NCBI GenBank assembly: GCA_007133845.1
Contig: SLLY01000002.1
Span: forward strand, 1 to 13,718
Origin: Candidatus Woesearchaeota archaeon
Lineage (GTDB): Archaea > Nanobdellota > Nanobdellia > CSSed11-243R1
Reading direction: 5' to 3'
DNA: 13,718 nucleotides
Shown: in pieces, positions 7,727 to 13,707 of the stretch
How positions within the stretch are numbered: the first letter of the stretch is position 1
Layout of the letters: the number at the start of each line of letters is the position of its first letter
Made by a program: the position numbers and the translations under genes
The notes under the pieces: generated by a model
Told to the model about the DNA's origin: nothing
Seen by the model: only the letters and a program-made list of their open reading frames with translations
Database searches by the model: none

Positions 7727-8415
7727 TACATCACCTTTGTTAAATCAATTAAATAAATCCCTTCTCTTTTAATTGCTTTTGCAAGGGGACCCGATAATCC
7801 TTTATATCCTGTGGTAAGCTGATTGAAAGCAGGAACAATTATGACTTTTTTACATTGTATTTTTTTATATCTGTCCAATTTTTTACTATTTATTTTTCCA
7901 ATTGTCCAGCATGCATAATTATGATTTACACCTGACTTGTCCTTTAGTTTGTAAGTTGGGTGTGTATGTCCCATAATTATTGTCTTTGATTGCATGGCTT
8001 TTTCCGATGGATATCTATGTCCGTGAATAAACGTAAAATCTTTTTGTATGTATTCAGGAAGAATTTTTACTTTATCTTCATGAACCATTTTTTCTATGTT
8101 TCCGTCATGATTCCCTTTAATCACAATTATTTCATCAAAAAATTTTGATATTTCTCTGAAAAAGTTTGGAAGTTCATACTTTTCATTTCTTGTAGCCACA
8201 GGAACGTTATGTTTTATATCTCCCAAAATTATTAGCTTACTAGAATTAGTTGTTTTTTGGAGATTTTTTATTCTTTTTACAAAATCTTTTCTCATACTTG
8301 GTATATTATATCCTCTATCCTCCAATGTTTTTTCATAGCCCATATGTAAATCAGCAATAACTAGGAAATCTCCCATTACGAGTGCACGTTCATTTTCAAT
8401 TAATTTCATTTCCAT
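7726..8415 (-). CDS. Calcineurin-like metallophosphoesterase (COG1407, PdeM/ICC-like, SbcD-related archaeal type)
   Basis: This is a binuclear-metal phosphoesterase of 229 aa. The metal and catalytic motifs are all present in order: DLH (Asp22, His24), GDIKH (Asp66), GNHDG (Asn102, His103), HGH (131-133) and GHTHP (150 and 152). Bacterial members of this family, PdeM, belong to a ligase-associated DNA-damage-response cassette with an Lhr helicase, and archaeal members are annotated as SbcD-related. A nuclease or phosphodiesterase role is therefore plausible, but the substrate is unknown. It is followed without a gap by the 54-aa membrane protein. The start is the ATG at 8413-8415. A second ATG two codons later is an alternative. 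A TATA-like ATCTATAA stretch sits about 26 nt upstream, inside an inverted repeat. Confidence 0.88.
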   Translation of the reverse strand: MEMKLIENERALVMGDFLVIADLHMGYEKTLEDRGYNIPSMRKDFVKRIKNLQKTTNSSKLIILGDIKHNVPVATRNEKYELPNFFREISKFFDEIIVIKGNHDGNIEKMVHEDKVKILPEYIQKDFTFIHGHRYPSEKAMQSKTIIMGHTHPTYKLKDKSGVNHNYACWTIGKINSKKLDRYKKIQCKKVIIVPAFNQLTTGYKGLSGPLAKAIKREGIYLIDLTKVM

Positions 8416-8432
8416 AATATACTAATTAGTCT

Positions 8433-8454
8433 AAGTTATAGATATGTATAACTT
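8433..8454. promoter_or_regulatory. Perfect 8-bp inverted repeat over the predicted phosphoesterase promoter
   Basis: AAGTTATA, a 6-bp spacer GATATG, then TATAACTT form an exact dyad. It lies in the 120-bp gap (8416-8535) between the divergent phosphoesterase and HIT genes. Its centre (8443.5) is almost exactly where the TATA box of a leaderless phosphoesterase message should be, so a repressor bound here would block that promoter. A perfect 10-bp palindrome, ACTAATTAGT, sits beside it at 8421-8430. AT-rich DNA makes such dyads by chance, so this is only a candidate operator. Confidence 0.35.
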
Positions 8455-8506
8455 TCGCTTATTCTAACTTTTTATATAAATTCTAATTATCTTATACATC
8501 CAAATA

Positions 8507-8514
8507 TTTTTATA
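8507..8514 (+). promoter_or_regulatory. TATA-like box for the HIT-domain gene
   Basis: TTTTTATA is centred about 25 nt before the ATG at 8536, and no ribosome-binding site follows, consistent with a leaderless transcript. Another TATA-like stretch (TTTATATAAA, 8471-8480) lies further upstream and could give a longer leader. Confidence 0.45.
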
Positions 8515-8535
8515 GAGTTGTTTAATTCATATTGT

Positions 8536-9270
8536 ATGGAACAGCAATGTTTATTTTGTGCTATAGTTGGAGGAAAAATTCCTAGCTATAAAGTATATGA
8601 AGATAATTTATTTGTAGCTACTTTAGATATAAATCCAGCTAATGCGGGACATTTAATGCTAATACCAAAACAACATGTGGTTTCTATTATGGAACTCTCA
8701 GAAATAGATATGTCCAAATTTTTTCTTGTTGCAAGAGGACTTTCATTAGCTCTTCTGGAATATGGAGCAAAAGGAGTCAATTTTCTTTATGGCATGGGAG
8801 AAGCTGCCGGACAAAGAACACCACACGCTTTCATGCACATAATTCCAAGATATGAAAATGATAAAGTTAATTTGGTGTGGGAACCTCAGAAATTTTCAGA
8901 AGAAGATTTTAAAAACCAACAACAAAAAATATCTCAAATAATATACGGACAAAAACAACAGATGCAGCAACCACCACAGCAACAACAACCACCACAGCAG
9001 CAATATCAGCAACAACCACAACAACAACAACAACAACCACAGCAGCAATATCAGCAACAACCACAAGTTCAACATTATCCACAACAGCAACAACAACCCT
9101 TAAGGGCACCTCCACAAAACCAACAATCTATGTATGCTCCACAACATCCTCCCAACACACCCCAACAAAATCAACAATTCCAACAATCTCAGCAGCCACA
9201 GCAACCTCAACAAACAGAACAGAAAAAGAAAGACGAAGAAATTTACAGAAGAAGCGGCGGATATTGGTAA
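8536..9270 (+). CDS. HIT-domain protein with altered histidine triad and long Gln/Pro-rich C-terminal tail
   Basis: Residues 1-125 form a HIT (histidine triad) domain: CLFCAIVGGKIPSYKVYED at the start, with a CxxC likely to bind zinc; NAGHLMLIPKQHV; and AGQRTPHAFMHIIPR in the triad position. Classical HIT enzymes have H-x-H-x-H and use the middle His as nucleophile on nucleotide phosphoramidates or dinucleoside polyphosphates. Here the triplet is His97, Phe99, His101, so that chemistry is probably lost or altered. Residues about 128-229 are low complexity: 55 of 102 are Gln and 17 are Pro, with scattered Tyr and Asn, followed by a charged KKKDEE and a terminal RRSGGYW. No signal peptide or membrane segment is seen. 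The start at ATG 8536 matches family N-termini. An in-frame TTG at 8518 is less likely. The stop codon abuts that of the opposing prepilin peptidase. Confidence 0.9.
   Translation: MEQQCLFCAIVGGKIPSYKVYEDNLFVATLDINPANAGHLMLIPKQHVVSIMELSEIDMSKFFLVARGLSLALLEYGAKGVNFLYGMGEAAGQRTPHAFMHIIPRYENDKVNLVWEPQKFSEEDFKNQQQKISQIIYGQKQQMQQPPQQQQPPQQQYQQQPQQQQQQPQQQYQQQPQVQHYPQQQQQPLRAPPQNQQSMYAPQHPPNTPQQNQQFQQSQQPQQPQQTEQKKKDEEIYRRSGGYW
8992..9066 (+). repeat. Tandem repeat (45-bp period) within the Gln-rich coding tail
   Basis: A 30-bp segment at 8992-9021 recurs exactly at 9037-9066, an offset of 45 bp or 15 codons, so the repeat keeps the reading frame. Each copy encodes PQQQYQQQPQ. Codons are mixed CAA and CAG, so this is a duplicated block, not a pure trinucleotide run. 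It shows how the Gln tail could grow or shrink by slippage or unequal recombination. Confidence 0.85.
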
Positions 9271-10101
9271 TTATATAGCCGGAAGAATTAAAAGTAATAC
9301 ATTCCCAAGGAAAATAGTTACAATAAGTGTTATGAAAAACACAGGCACAAAAGGAATCCCTGTTTTTATTCTAACTTTTTTTATTTTATCTTTATTCTTT
9401 TTGAGTTTTTTTAAATCATCCAGTGTCAACCCAATATTTCTCTTCTTTAGAAATACTTTATCTCCTATTTTTACATCGTTTACAAGCCAATCCCCTTCTG
9501 TGAGCTTTTCAACAGGAACATCTATTTGCATGGCTTTTTCTTCAACCTTTTTAAAATAAATCAGAGACAATATAGAAATTAGTATGAATATTCCAAAGAA
9601 AGACATGAACAATAGTGTATATTGAATAAGAAGCAGGCTTATTACTAAAAATATAGGCAACAAGAGCAATTCATACCATTCAAATTTTACTTTTTTTCTA
9701 TTGGCTATTACTACAACTGCGATTCCAAGTGCCCCATATAGCGCACCCACAATCAAAGAATTTATTAAAAAATTTAAAAAGAAAGGTATTATTTCTCCTG
9801 GAAAAGAACTTAGAAGAACCCCTACACCTGCCATTATCTTAACATCTCCTCCTCCCCATTGTCCGCTTTTGTATAACATATAAGAAAATCCTCCAAGTAC
9901 CAAAAATGAAGTGGGGACCCAAAATATTACAGATACATTTCTTTCAAATAAGAACCACATGATTCTTATGAATACACCTGAACCTATGAGCGTATAACTC
10001 ACATAATCAGGAACTTCTCTTGTTTTTAAGTCTTCAATACTTGCTATAAGAAGAAGAATCGCGCCAGTGAATATTGCAATTAATGCAAATATATCAATCA
10101 T
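9271..10101 (-). CDS. Archaeal A24-family prepilin/preflagellin (class III) signal peptidase
   Basis: This membrane aspartic protease cleaves type IV pilin-like or archaellin precursors before assembly. The two catalytic aspartates are visible: Asp24 in SIEDLKTREVPDYV, after the first transmembrane helix, and Asp86 in the GxGD motif GGGDVK. Several hydrophobic helices follow (about 65-75, 103-133, 145-183). Unlike minimal enzymes it then has a soluble stretch of about 60 residues (roughly 185-248, lysine-rich near its end) and a final hydrophobic helix (250-275). This resembles the extra C-terminal region of some archaeal A24 peptidases. No pilin or secretion ATPase gene is in the window. The ATG at 10101 lies about 25 nt downstream of a TATA-like box. 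It is divergent from dphB and abuts the HIT gene tail to tail. Confidence 0.92.
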   Translation of the reverse strand: MIDIFALIAIFTGAILLLIASIEDLKTREVPDYVSYTLIGSGVFIRIMWFLFERNVSVIFWVPTSFLVLGGFSYMLYKSGQWGGGDVKIMAGVGVLLSSFPGEIIPFFLNFLINSLIVGALYGALGIAVVVIANRKKVKFEWYELLLLPIFLVISLLLIQYTLLFMSFFGIFILISILSLIYFKKVEEKAMQIDVPVEKLTEGDWLVNDVKIGDKVFLKKRNIGLTLDDLKKLKKNKDKIKKVRIKTGIPFVPVFFITLIVTIFLGNVLLLILPAI

Positions 10102-10122
10102 AAAAAAACATAAAAATAAAAC

Positions 10123-10130
10123 ATTTATAA
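10123..10130 (-). promoter_or_regulatory. TATA-like box for the prepilin peptidase gene
   Basis: On the minus strand TTATAAAT is centred about 25 nt before the ATG whose A is at 10101, with no ribosome-binding site between. This indicates a probable leaderless message. The divergent gap to dphB is only 37 bp, so this box lies next to the dphB start codon (10139). Confidence 0.5.
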
Positions 10131-10138
10131 CATTTGTT

Positions 10139-10873
10139 ATGACATTATACTTTATAGGACTTGGTTTATACGATGAAAAAGATATTTCCGTAAAAGGACT
10201 GGAAATAGCCAGAAAATGCGATATTCTTTATATGGAAGAGTATACATCTAAACTTGGCGCAGATAAATCAAAAATAGAAGAATTGATTGGAAAAGAGATA
10301 AAAATCCTTTCGAGAGAAGAAGTGGAACAGTCGGATATTCTGTTAAAAGACGCAAAAGAAAAAGATATCGCTTTTTTAATTGGAGGTGACCCATTGACAG
10401 CAACAACACACAGTGAATTTTTAATTGAAGCAAGGAAAAAAGGAATAAAAACAAGAGTAATTCATTCCTCTTCAATATATACATCAATTTGCGAATCCGG
10501 ACTTTTTATATACAAATTTGGAAAAAGCTGCTCAATCCCATTTCCAACCAAAAGTTATAATCCAAAATCTTTTTATGAAACAATTCAAACAAATCAAAAT
10601 AATAAACTGCATACACTCGTTTTTTTGGATTTAAAACCCGAAGAAAATAAATTCATGACGGTCAACGAAGCAATAAAAATATTGATTGATAGCGGTATGG
10701 ATGAAAATCAATTAGTTATAGGACTGGCAAGAATCGGTTCCGAAAACCAGACAATAAAAGCAGGAAAGACGAAAGAATTAATTAATTTTGATTTTGGAAA
10801 ACCGCAACACATTCTTATTGTTCCAGGAGAACTTCATTTCATGGAAGAAGAAGCATTAAGACAGGTGTCTTAA
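10139..10873 (+). CDS. dphB: Diphthine synthase DphB
   Basis: It is an SAM-dependent methyltransferase that methylates the modified histidine of elongation factor 2 in diphthamide synthesis. The family is unmistakable: MTLYFIGLGLYDEKDISVKG at the N-terminus, GGDPLTATTHSE (82-93) in the SAM-binding cleft, HSSSIYTSICESGLFIYKFG, SIPFPT, and the conserved end GELHFMEEEAL. The length of 244 aa is somewhat shorter than many homologues (about 255-265), mainly at the C-terminus. I start at ATG 10139. The frame continues upstream to 10067, but that would overlap the peptidase coding region. No other diphthamide gene is nearby. The last five codons plus stop form exactly an 18-bp palindrome. Confidence 0.95.
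   Translation: MTLYFIGLGLYDEKDISVKGLEIARKCDILYMEEYTSKLGADKSKIEELIGKEIKILSREEVEQSDILLKDAKEKDIAFLIGGDPLTATTHSEFLIEARKKGIKTRVIHSSSIYTSICESGLFIYKFGKSCSIPFPTKSYNPKSFYETIQTNQNNKLHTLVFLDLKPEENKFMTVNEAIKILIDSGMDENQLVIGLARIGSENQTIKAGKTKELINFDFGKPQHILIVPGELHFMEEEALRQVS
10856..10873. repeat. 18-bp palindrome, copy 1, at the dphB stop codon
   Basis: TTAAGACA-GG-TGTCTTAA is a perfect dyad with 8-bp arms and a 2-bp centre. It occupies the final five dphB codons and the stop codon. A near-identical copy lies 38 bp downstream. As RNA it could fold into a short hairpin, and as DNA it could be a binding site. Confidence 0.8.
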
Positions 10874-10888
10874 ATAATAACTTTTGAA

Positions 10889-10895
10889 TTTTTTT
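10889..10895 (+). terminator. Oligo-T stretch downstream of dphB
   Basis: A run of seven T on the plus strand lies 16 nt after the dphB stop codon, between the two palindromes. Archaeal RNA polymerase terminates at such oligo-T tracts, so this is the likely end of the dphB transcript. T-runs are common in this AT-rich DNA, so support is modest. Confidence 0.4.
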
Positions 10896-10911
10896 AAGAC
10901 AGTTGTCTTTA
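10894..10911. repeat. 18-bp near-palindrome, copy 2, at the trm5 stop codon
   Basis: TTAAGACA-GT-TGTCTTTA matches copy 1 at 16 of 18 positions and keeps all but one arm pair. Its last three bases are the trm5 stop codon on the minus strand. Read in the dphB sense it would encode LRQLSL then TAG, so it could also be a remnant duplicate of the dphB 3' end. Confidence 0.75.
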
Positions 10912-11739
10912 TAGAACTTTAAAATCTATAACAGTTCGGTAAATTCTTGGTGCCAGTTGTCCGCATGTCTTGTTTCCGAGTATTTCTATTTTTTTGCCGT
11001 GTTTTTCTGCACTATCTTTTATTGTTTTTATACCCTTTTCGAAAAGTTCACTTTCTTCTAAAAAAGTGTAAAAATGAATAACACAATCTTTTTTAGCAAT
11101 TTTAAAAGCCACATCTAAAAAGTTTTCAGAATGCATGGGTAAATTCATGATTATTCTGTCTGCACAATTCTCAAAATTTTTTTCCTCAACAACTTTTCTG
11201 CAGTCGCCTTCATAAATTTCCATTTTGCTCCATACTTTATTTCTCATAGCGTTTTCTTTCATATATCTAACAGCATCAGAATTAATGTCAATTGCAATCA
11301 CTTTTTCTGCTTTTTTTGTGCATGGAATAGAGAAAACTCCAACTCCCGCAAACAAATCAAAAACAATTTCACCTTCTTTTATTTGAGAAACAACCCTTTT
11401 TCTCTCTGTAACTAATCTGGGAGTAAAATAAACTTTGTTCAAATCCAGTTCAAATTCATAATTATTCTCTCTATGTATTGTTTTGCTGCGATTTTCTCCA
11501 GCAATAATTTTTACAGGACGTATTCTTTCTTCTCCGGATGTAGCCCCAACTTTTTTGACAACAACATTTACATTTTTATGGAGTTTCATGACAGTTTCAG
11601 CAATAATTTTTTCTTTGCTTTCTAATTCTTCAGGTATTTCAAGTTGAGCTATATCCCCAACTATGTCAAAACTAGTTTTCAATAATTTTATTTCATCATC
11701 TGTTAATTTATCTTTCAATCTATCTTTAATTGTTACCAT
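10909..11739 (-). CDS. trm5: Trm5-type tRNA (guanine37-N1)-methyltransferase lacking the N-terminal D1 domain
   Basis: It methylates N1 of G37 next to the tRNA anticodon, using SAM, to prevent frameshifting. The sequence aligns by eye with the body of M. jannaschii Trm5: SFDIVGDIAQLEIPEEL, AGENRSKTIHRENNYEF, VYFTPRLVTERKRV, the SAM-binding VFDLFAGVGVFSIP (126-139), IAIDINSDA, and the catalytic NLP (199-201) in RIIMNLPMHSENFLD. At 276 aa it is about 60 residues shorter than that enzyme, and the missing part is the N-terminal D1 domain that contacts the tRNA elbow. A role in wyosine synthesis (Taw2-like) is the main alternative, but NLP and the overall match favour Trm5. It overlaps the preceding nucleotidyltransferase by 14 bp, so it is the last gene of a sugar-nucleotide operon. 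Confidence 0.88.
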   Translation of the reverse strand: MVTIKDRLKDKLTDDEIKLLKTSFDIVGDIAQLEIPEELESKEKIIAETVMKLHKNVNVVVKKVGATSGEERIRPVKIIAGENRSKTIHRENNYEFELDLNKVYFTPRLVTERKRVVSQIKEGEIVFDLFAGVGVFSIPCTKKAEKVIAIDINSDAVRYMKENAMRNKVWSKMEIYEGDCRKVVEEKNFENCADRIIMNLPMHSENFLDVAFKIAKKDCVIHFYTFLEESELFEKGIKTIKDSAEKHGKKIEILGNKTCGQLAPRIYRTVIDFKVL

Positions 11740-12697
11740 TTTTCTTCAATATTGAGCCCTTGCCTAATGTTGTTGTTACATTGAATCCATCTCCAATTTC
11801 ACATCCAACATCAAGAATAGAATTGGTTATGTGACAGTTATTTCCAATTTTATTATCCTGAAATATTACTGAATTTTTTATTATGCAATTATCTCCAATT
11901 TCTGTGCCTTTATATATTGCGACAGGACCTTTCAGCTCCGTATCTTTTCCTATTTTAACTCCGTCTTCCACCCAGTTATTTTTTCCATATTTTTTTAGTA
12001 TTCTTGCGGTTGCTTCCAAATAAGAAGAGGGTCTTCCCACATCAACCCAGAATTTTTCGCTTCTGAATCCGTTTAAACATTCTCCCTTTTTAAGCAAAAG
12101 TGGAAAAAGCATACCGGTTGAATCCATGAATTCATCGGGAATATAGTTAATTATTTTGGGTTCCATTACGTAAATTCCTGTTGCAATCATATTGGAAGGT
12201 TCCTCTCCAATTGCAGGTTTTTCCACAAAATCAATAATATTATCTTCTTCCAGTTCAGCAACACCATATCTCCACGGTGTTTCAGTACACACAAGAGCAA
12301 TTGTAGCTATTCCTGAATTTTTTTTATGAAACAAAAACATGTCATTTAGTTCTATGTCTGTTATATTGTCGCCCAGGATTAATGCAAAGGTGTCATTAAT
12401 CTCTGCTTCTTTCATAGCGTATTTTATTGCACCTACCCCACCTAATTTTTCAGGTTCTTTAATAAAATGTATATCAGCTTCTAAATCACTCTTTTCAAAA
12501 TATTCTTCTATATCTTTGAAAACTTCATTACTGCCTATAGAAATCCATATTTCTTCAAAATCATTTTCAATTAAATAATCCACAATATGTCTCAACATTG
12601 GTTTATCTACAAGTGGAAGCATGTGCTTTGGACGTGCAAACGTTAATGGTTGCAACCTTGTTCCGAATCCACCTGCCAATATAATTGCCTTTCTCAT
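11726..12697 (-). CDS. Sugar-1-phosphate nucleotidyltransferase with C-terminal beta-helix repeats
   Basis: It activates a hexose-1-phosphate to an NDP-sugar. The N-terminal Rossmann-like domain has LAGGFGTRLQPLTFARPKHMLP (7-28), LGDN with metal-binding Asp110, RYGVAELEEDN, DFVEKP (156-161) and WVDVGRPSSYLEA with Asp219. Residues from about 245 to 315 are hexapeptide-type repeats (VKIGKDTEL, TEIGDNCII, NKIGNNCHI, CEIGDGFNV). The nucleotide and sugar cannot be read from the sequence; glucose-1-P uridylyl- or thymidylyltransferase and mannose-1-P guanylyltransferase are all possible. The start is the ATG at 12695-12697, which overlaps the epimerase stop as ATGA and is preceded by GAGGGGGAT. A longer in-frame reading to 12820 runs inside the epimerase gene and is rejected. 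It ends 14 bp inside trm5. Confidence 0.9.
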   Translation of the reverse strand: MRKAIILAGGFGTRLQPLTFARPKHMLPLVDKPMLRHIVDYLIENDFEEIWISIGSNEVFKDIEEYFEKSDLEADIHFIKEPEKLGGVGAIKYAMKEAEINDTFALILGDNITDIELNDMFLFHKKNSGIATIALVCTETPWRYGVAELEEDNIIDFVEKPAIGEEPSNMIATGIYVMEPKIINYIPDEFMDSTGMLFPLLLKKGECLNGFRSEKFWVDVGRPSSYLEATARILKKYGKNNWVEDGVKIGKDTELKGPVAIYKGTEIGDNCIIKNSVIFQDNKIGNNCHITNSILDVGCEIGDGFNVTTTLGKGSILKKNGNN

Positions 12698-13608
12698 TTT
12701 ATCCCCCTCAAATAATTTAATGTGTCTATTATTGATTCTTTTATTATAAATTTTGGTTTCCATCCCATACCTTTTAATTTTTCTATTGAAAGGAGCATTT
12801 TTGGAACGTCTCCTTTCCATCCAATATTTCCACCAGTAAAATTATATTCAACATCTAAACCCATTTCATTAACAATCAAATCTGCTATATCTTTTACTGA
12901 AATTTGTTCCTCGCTGCCTATATTATATGCTTCAAAACCATTATTCATTCTTTCAGCCAGAAAAACAGTTGCATCCACACAATCTTTTACATGCAAATAT
13001 GATTTTTTCTGCGTGCCATCTCCCAATATTTCCAATTCTTTAGAATTCCCTTTTAATTTATTGTAAAAATCATATATTATCCCATGAGTTAATTTAGGTC
13101 CAATTATATTTGCATATCTCAAAGATAAGCATTTAATTCCATATAAATTTGAATAGCTCATTAGGTAGTTCTCGCTTGATGCTTTTGCAGCTCCGTAATT
13201 GCTTATTGGCTTTATTGGTGCTGTTTCCGGAGTAGGCATTTCCGCGTTTCCATAAACAACAGAACTTGATGCAAAAATTAATTTTTTTACATTGTTTTTT
13301 CTGCATGCTTCCAGAACATTTAATGTTCCTCTACAGTCCTGTTCAAAGTTTTCAACAGGCTTCTCATAACTACCCTTCACGTCAGGGTCAGCGGCTATAT
13401 GATAACAAATATCCACCCCTTCCATTGCATTTTCAATTTCTTCCTGATTCAGTATGTCTCCTTCAATAATTTCACATTTAATTCCTTCCAGAAATTCCCT
13501 CTTGCCGCTTGAAAAATTATCAAAAACAACAACTTCATTCTCAGCACTAATCTTTTCAGCCAAGTGACTACCAATAAATCCAGCACCACCCGTAACCAAT
13601 ACTTTCAT
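12694..13608 (-). CDS. NAD-dependent sugar-nucleotide epimerase/dehydratase (GalE-like extended SDR)
   Basis: It is an extended short-chain dehydrogenase/reductase acting on an NDP-sugar, most likely a 4-epimerase. NAD binding is shown by VTGGAGFIGSHLAE (5-18) and by Asp30 in VFDNFSSG. The catalytic set is SSSVVYG (114-120) plus YGAAK, with Tyr138 and Lys142. RYANIIGP and YNIGSEEQISVKD are typical of the C-terminal substrate-binding part. The length of 304 aa is normal. It is the first gene of the leftward run and is coupled to the nucleotidyltransferase by a 4-bp ATGA overlap, so the two probably make and then convert the same NDP-sugar for surface glycans. The ATG lacks a ribosome-binding site. 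TTTAAAT lies about 26 nt upstream, so it may be leaderless. Confidence 0.92.
   Translation of the reverse strand: MKVLVTGGAGFIGSHLAEKISAENEVVVFDNFSSGKREFLEGIKCEIIEGDILNQEEIENAMEGVDICYHIAADPDVKGSYEKPVENFEQDCRGTLNVLEACRKNNVKKLIFASSSVVYGNAEMPTPETAPIKPISNYGAAKASSENYLMSYSNLYGIKCLSLRYANIIGPKLTHGIIYDFYNKLKGNSKELEILGDGTQKKSYLHVKDCVDATVFLAERMNNGFEAYNIGSEEQISVKDIADLIVNEMGLDVEYNFTGGNIGWKGDVPKMLLSIEKLKGMGWKPKFIIKESIIDTLNYLRGIK
12701..12709 (-). promoter_or_regulatory. Ribosome-binding site that fixes the nucleotidyltransferase start
   Basis: On the minus strand GAGGGGGAT stands 3 nt before the ATG at 12697, inside the end of the epimerase gene. It supports reinitiation at the ATGA overlap and rules against the longer reading that begins at 12820. 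Confidence 0.6.
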
Positions 13609-13671
13609 ATTATAGAAGAAATAATAGCGATTTAAATCATTTTTCTTTTGTTATATAAATCAACCCTTTAA

Positions 13672-13707
13672 ATTACTAAAGTTTAACTCGAGTTTAATAA
13701 AAGTAAT
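13672..13707. promoter_or_regulatory. Imperfect dyad and flanking direct repeat upstream of the epimerase operon
   Basis: A 10-bp palindrome AACTCGAGTT (13685-13694) is flanked symmetrically, about the same centre, by ATTACT (13672-13677) and AGTAAT (13702-13707). In addition TACTAAAGTTTAA (13674-13686) recurs as TACTAAAGTTAA at 13707-13718, where the window ends. With the TATA-like TTATATAAAT at 13651-13660 this looks like a promoter/operator region, either for the leftward epimerase operon or for a rightward gene beyond the edge. Confidence 0.4.

Noticed and set aside
8896..9115. Leu- or Val-rich open frames antisense to the Gln-rich tail, which look like membrane proteins
   Set aside because: They are mirror frames of CAA/CAG repeats (TTG/CTG and GTT/GTG); no start signal or homology supports them.
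8940..9230. CRISPR-like or satellite repeat array
   Set aside because: The repeats are irregular CAA/CAG blocks continuous with the HIT reading frame, with no spacer structure.
10067..10138. N-terminal extension of dphB
   Set aside because: DphB proteins begin at MxLYFIGLGL. The extension overlaps the prepilin peptidase start.
12698..12820. N-terminal extension of the nucleotidyltransferase
   Set aside because: It lies within the epimerase gene and is basic and unrelated to the family. The ATG at 12697 has an ATGA overlap and a ribosome-binding site.
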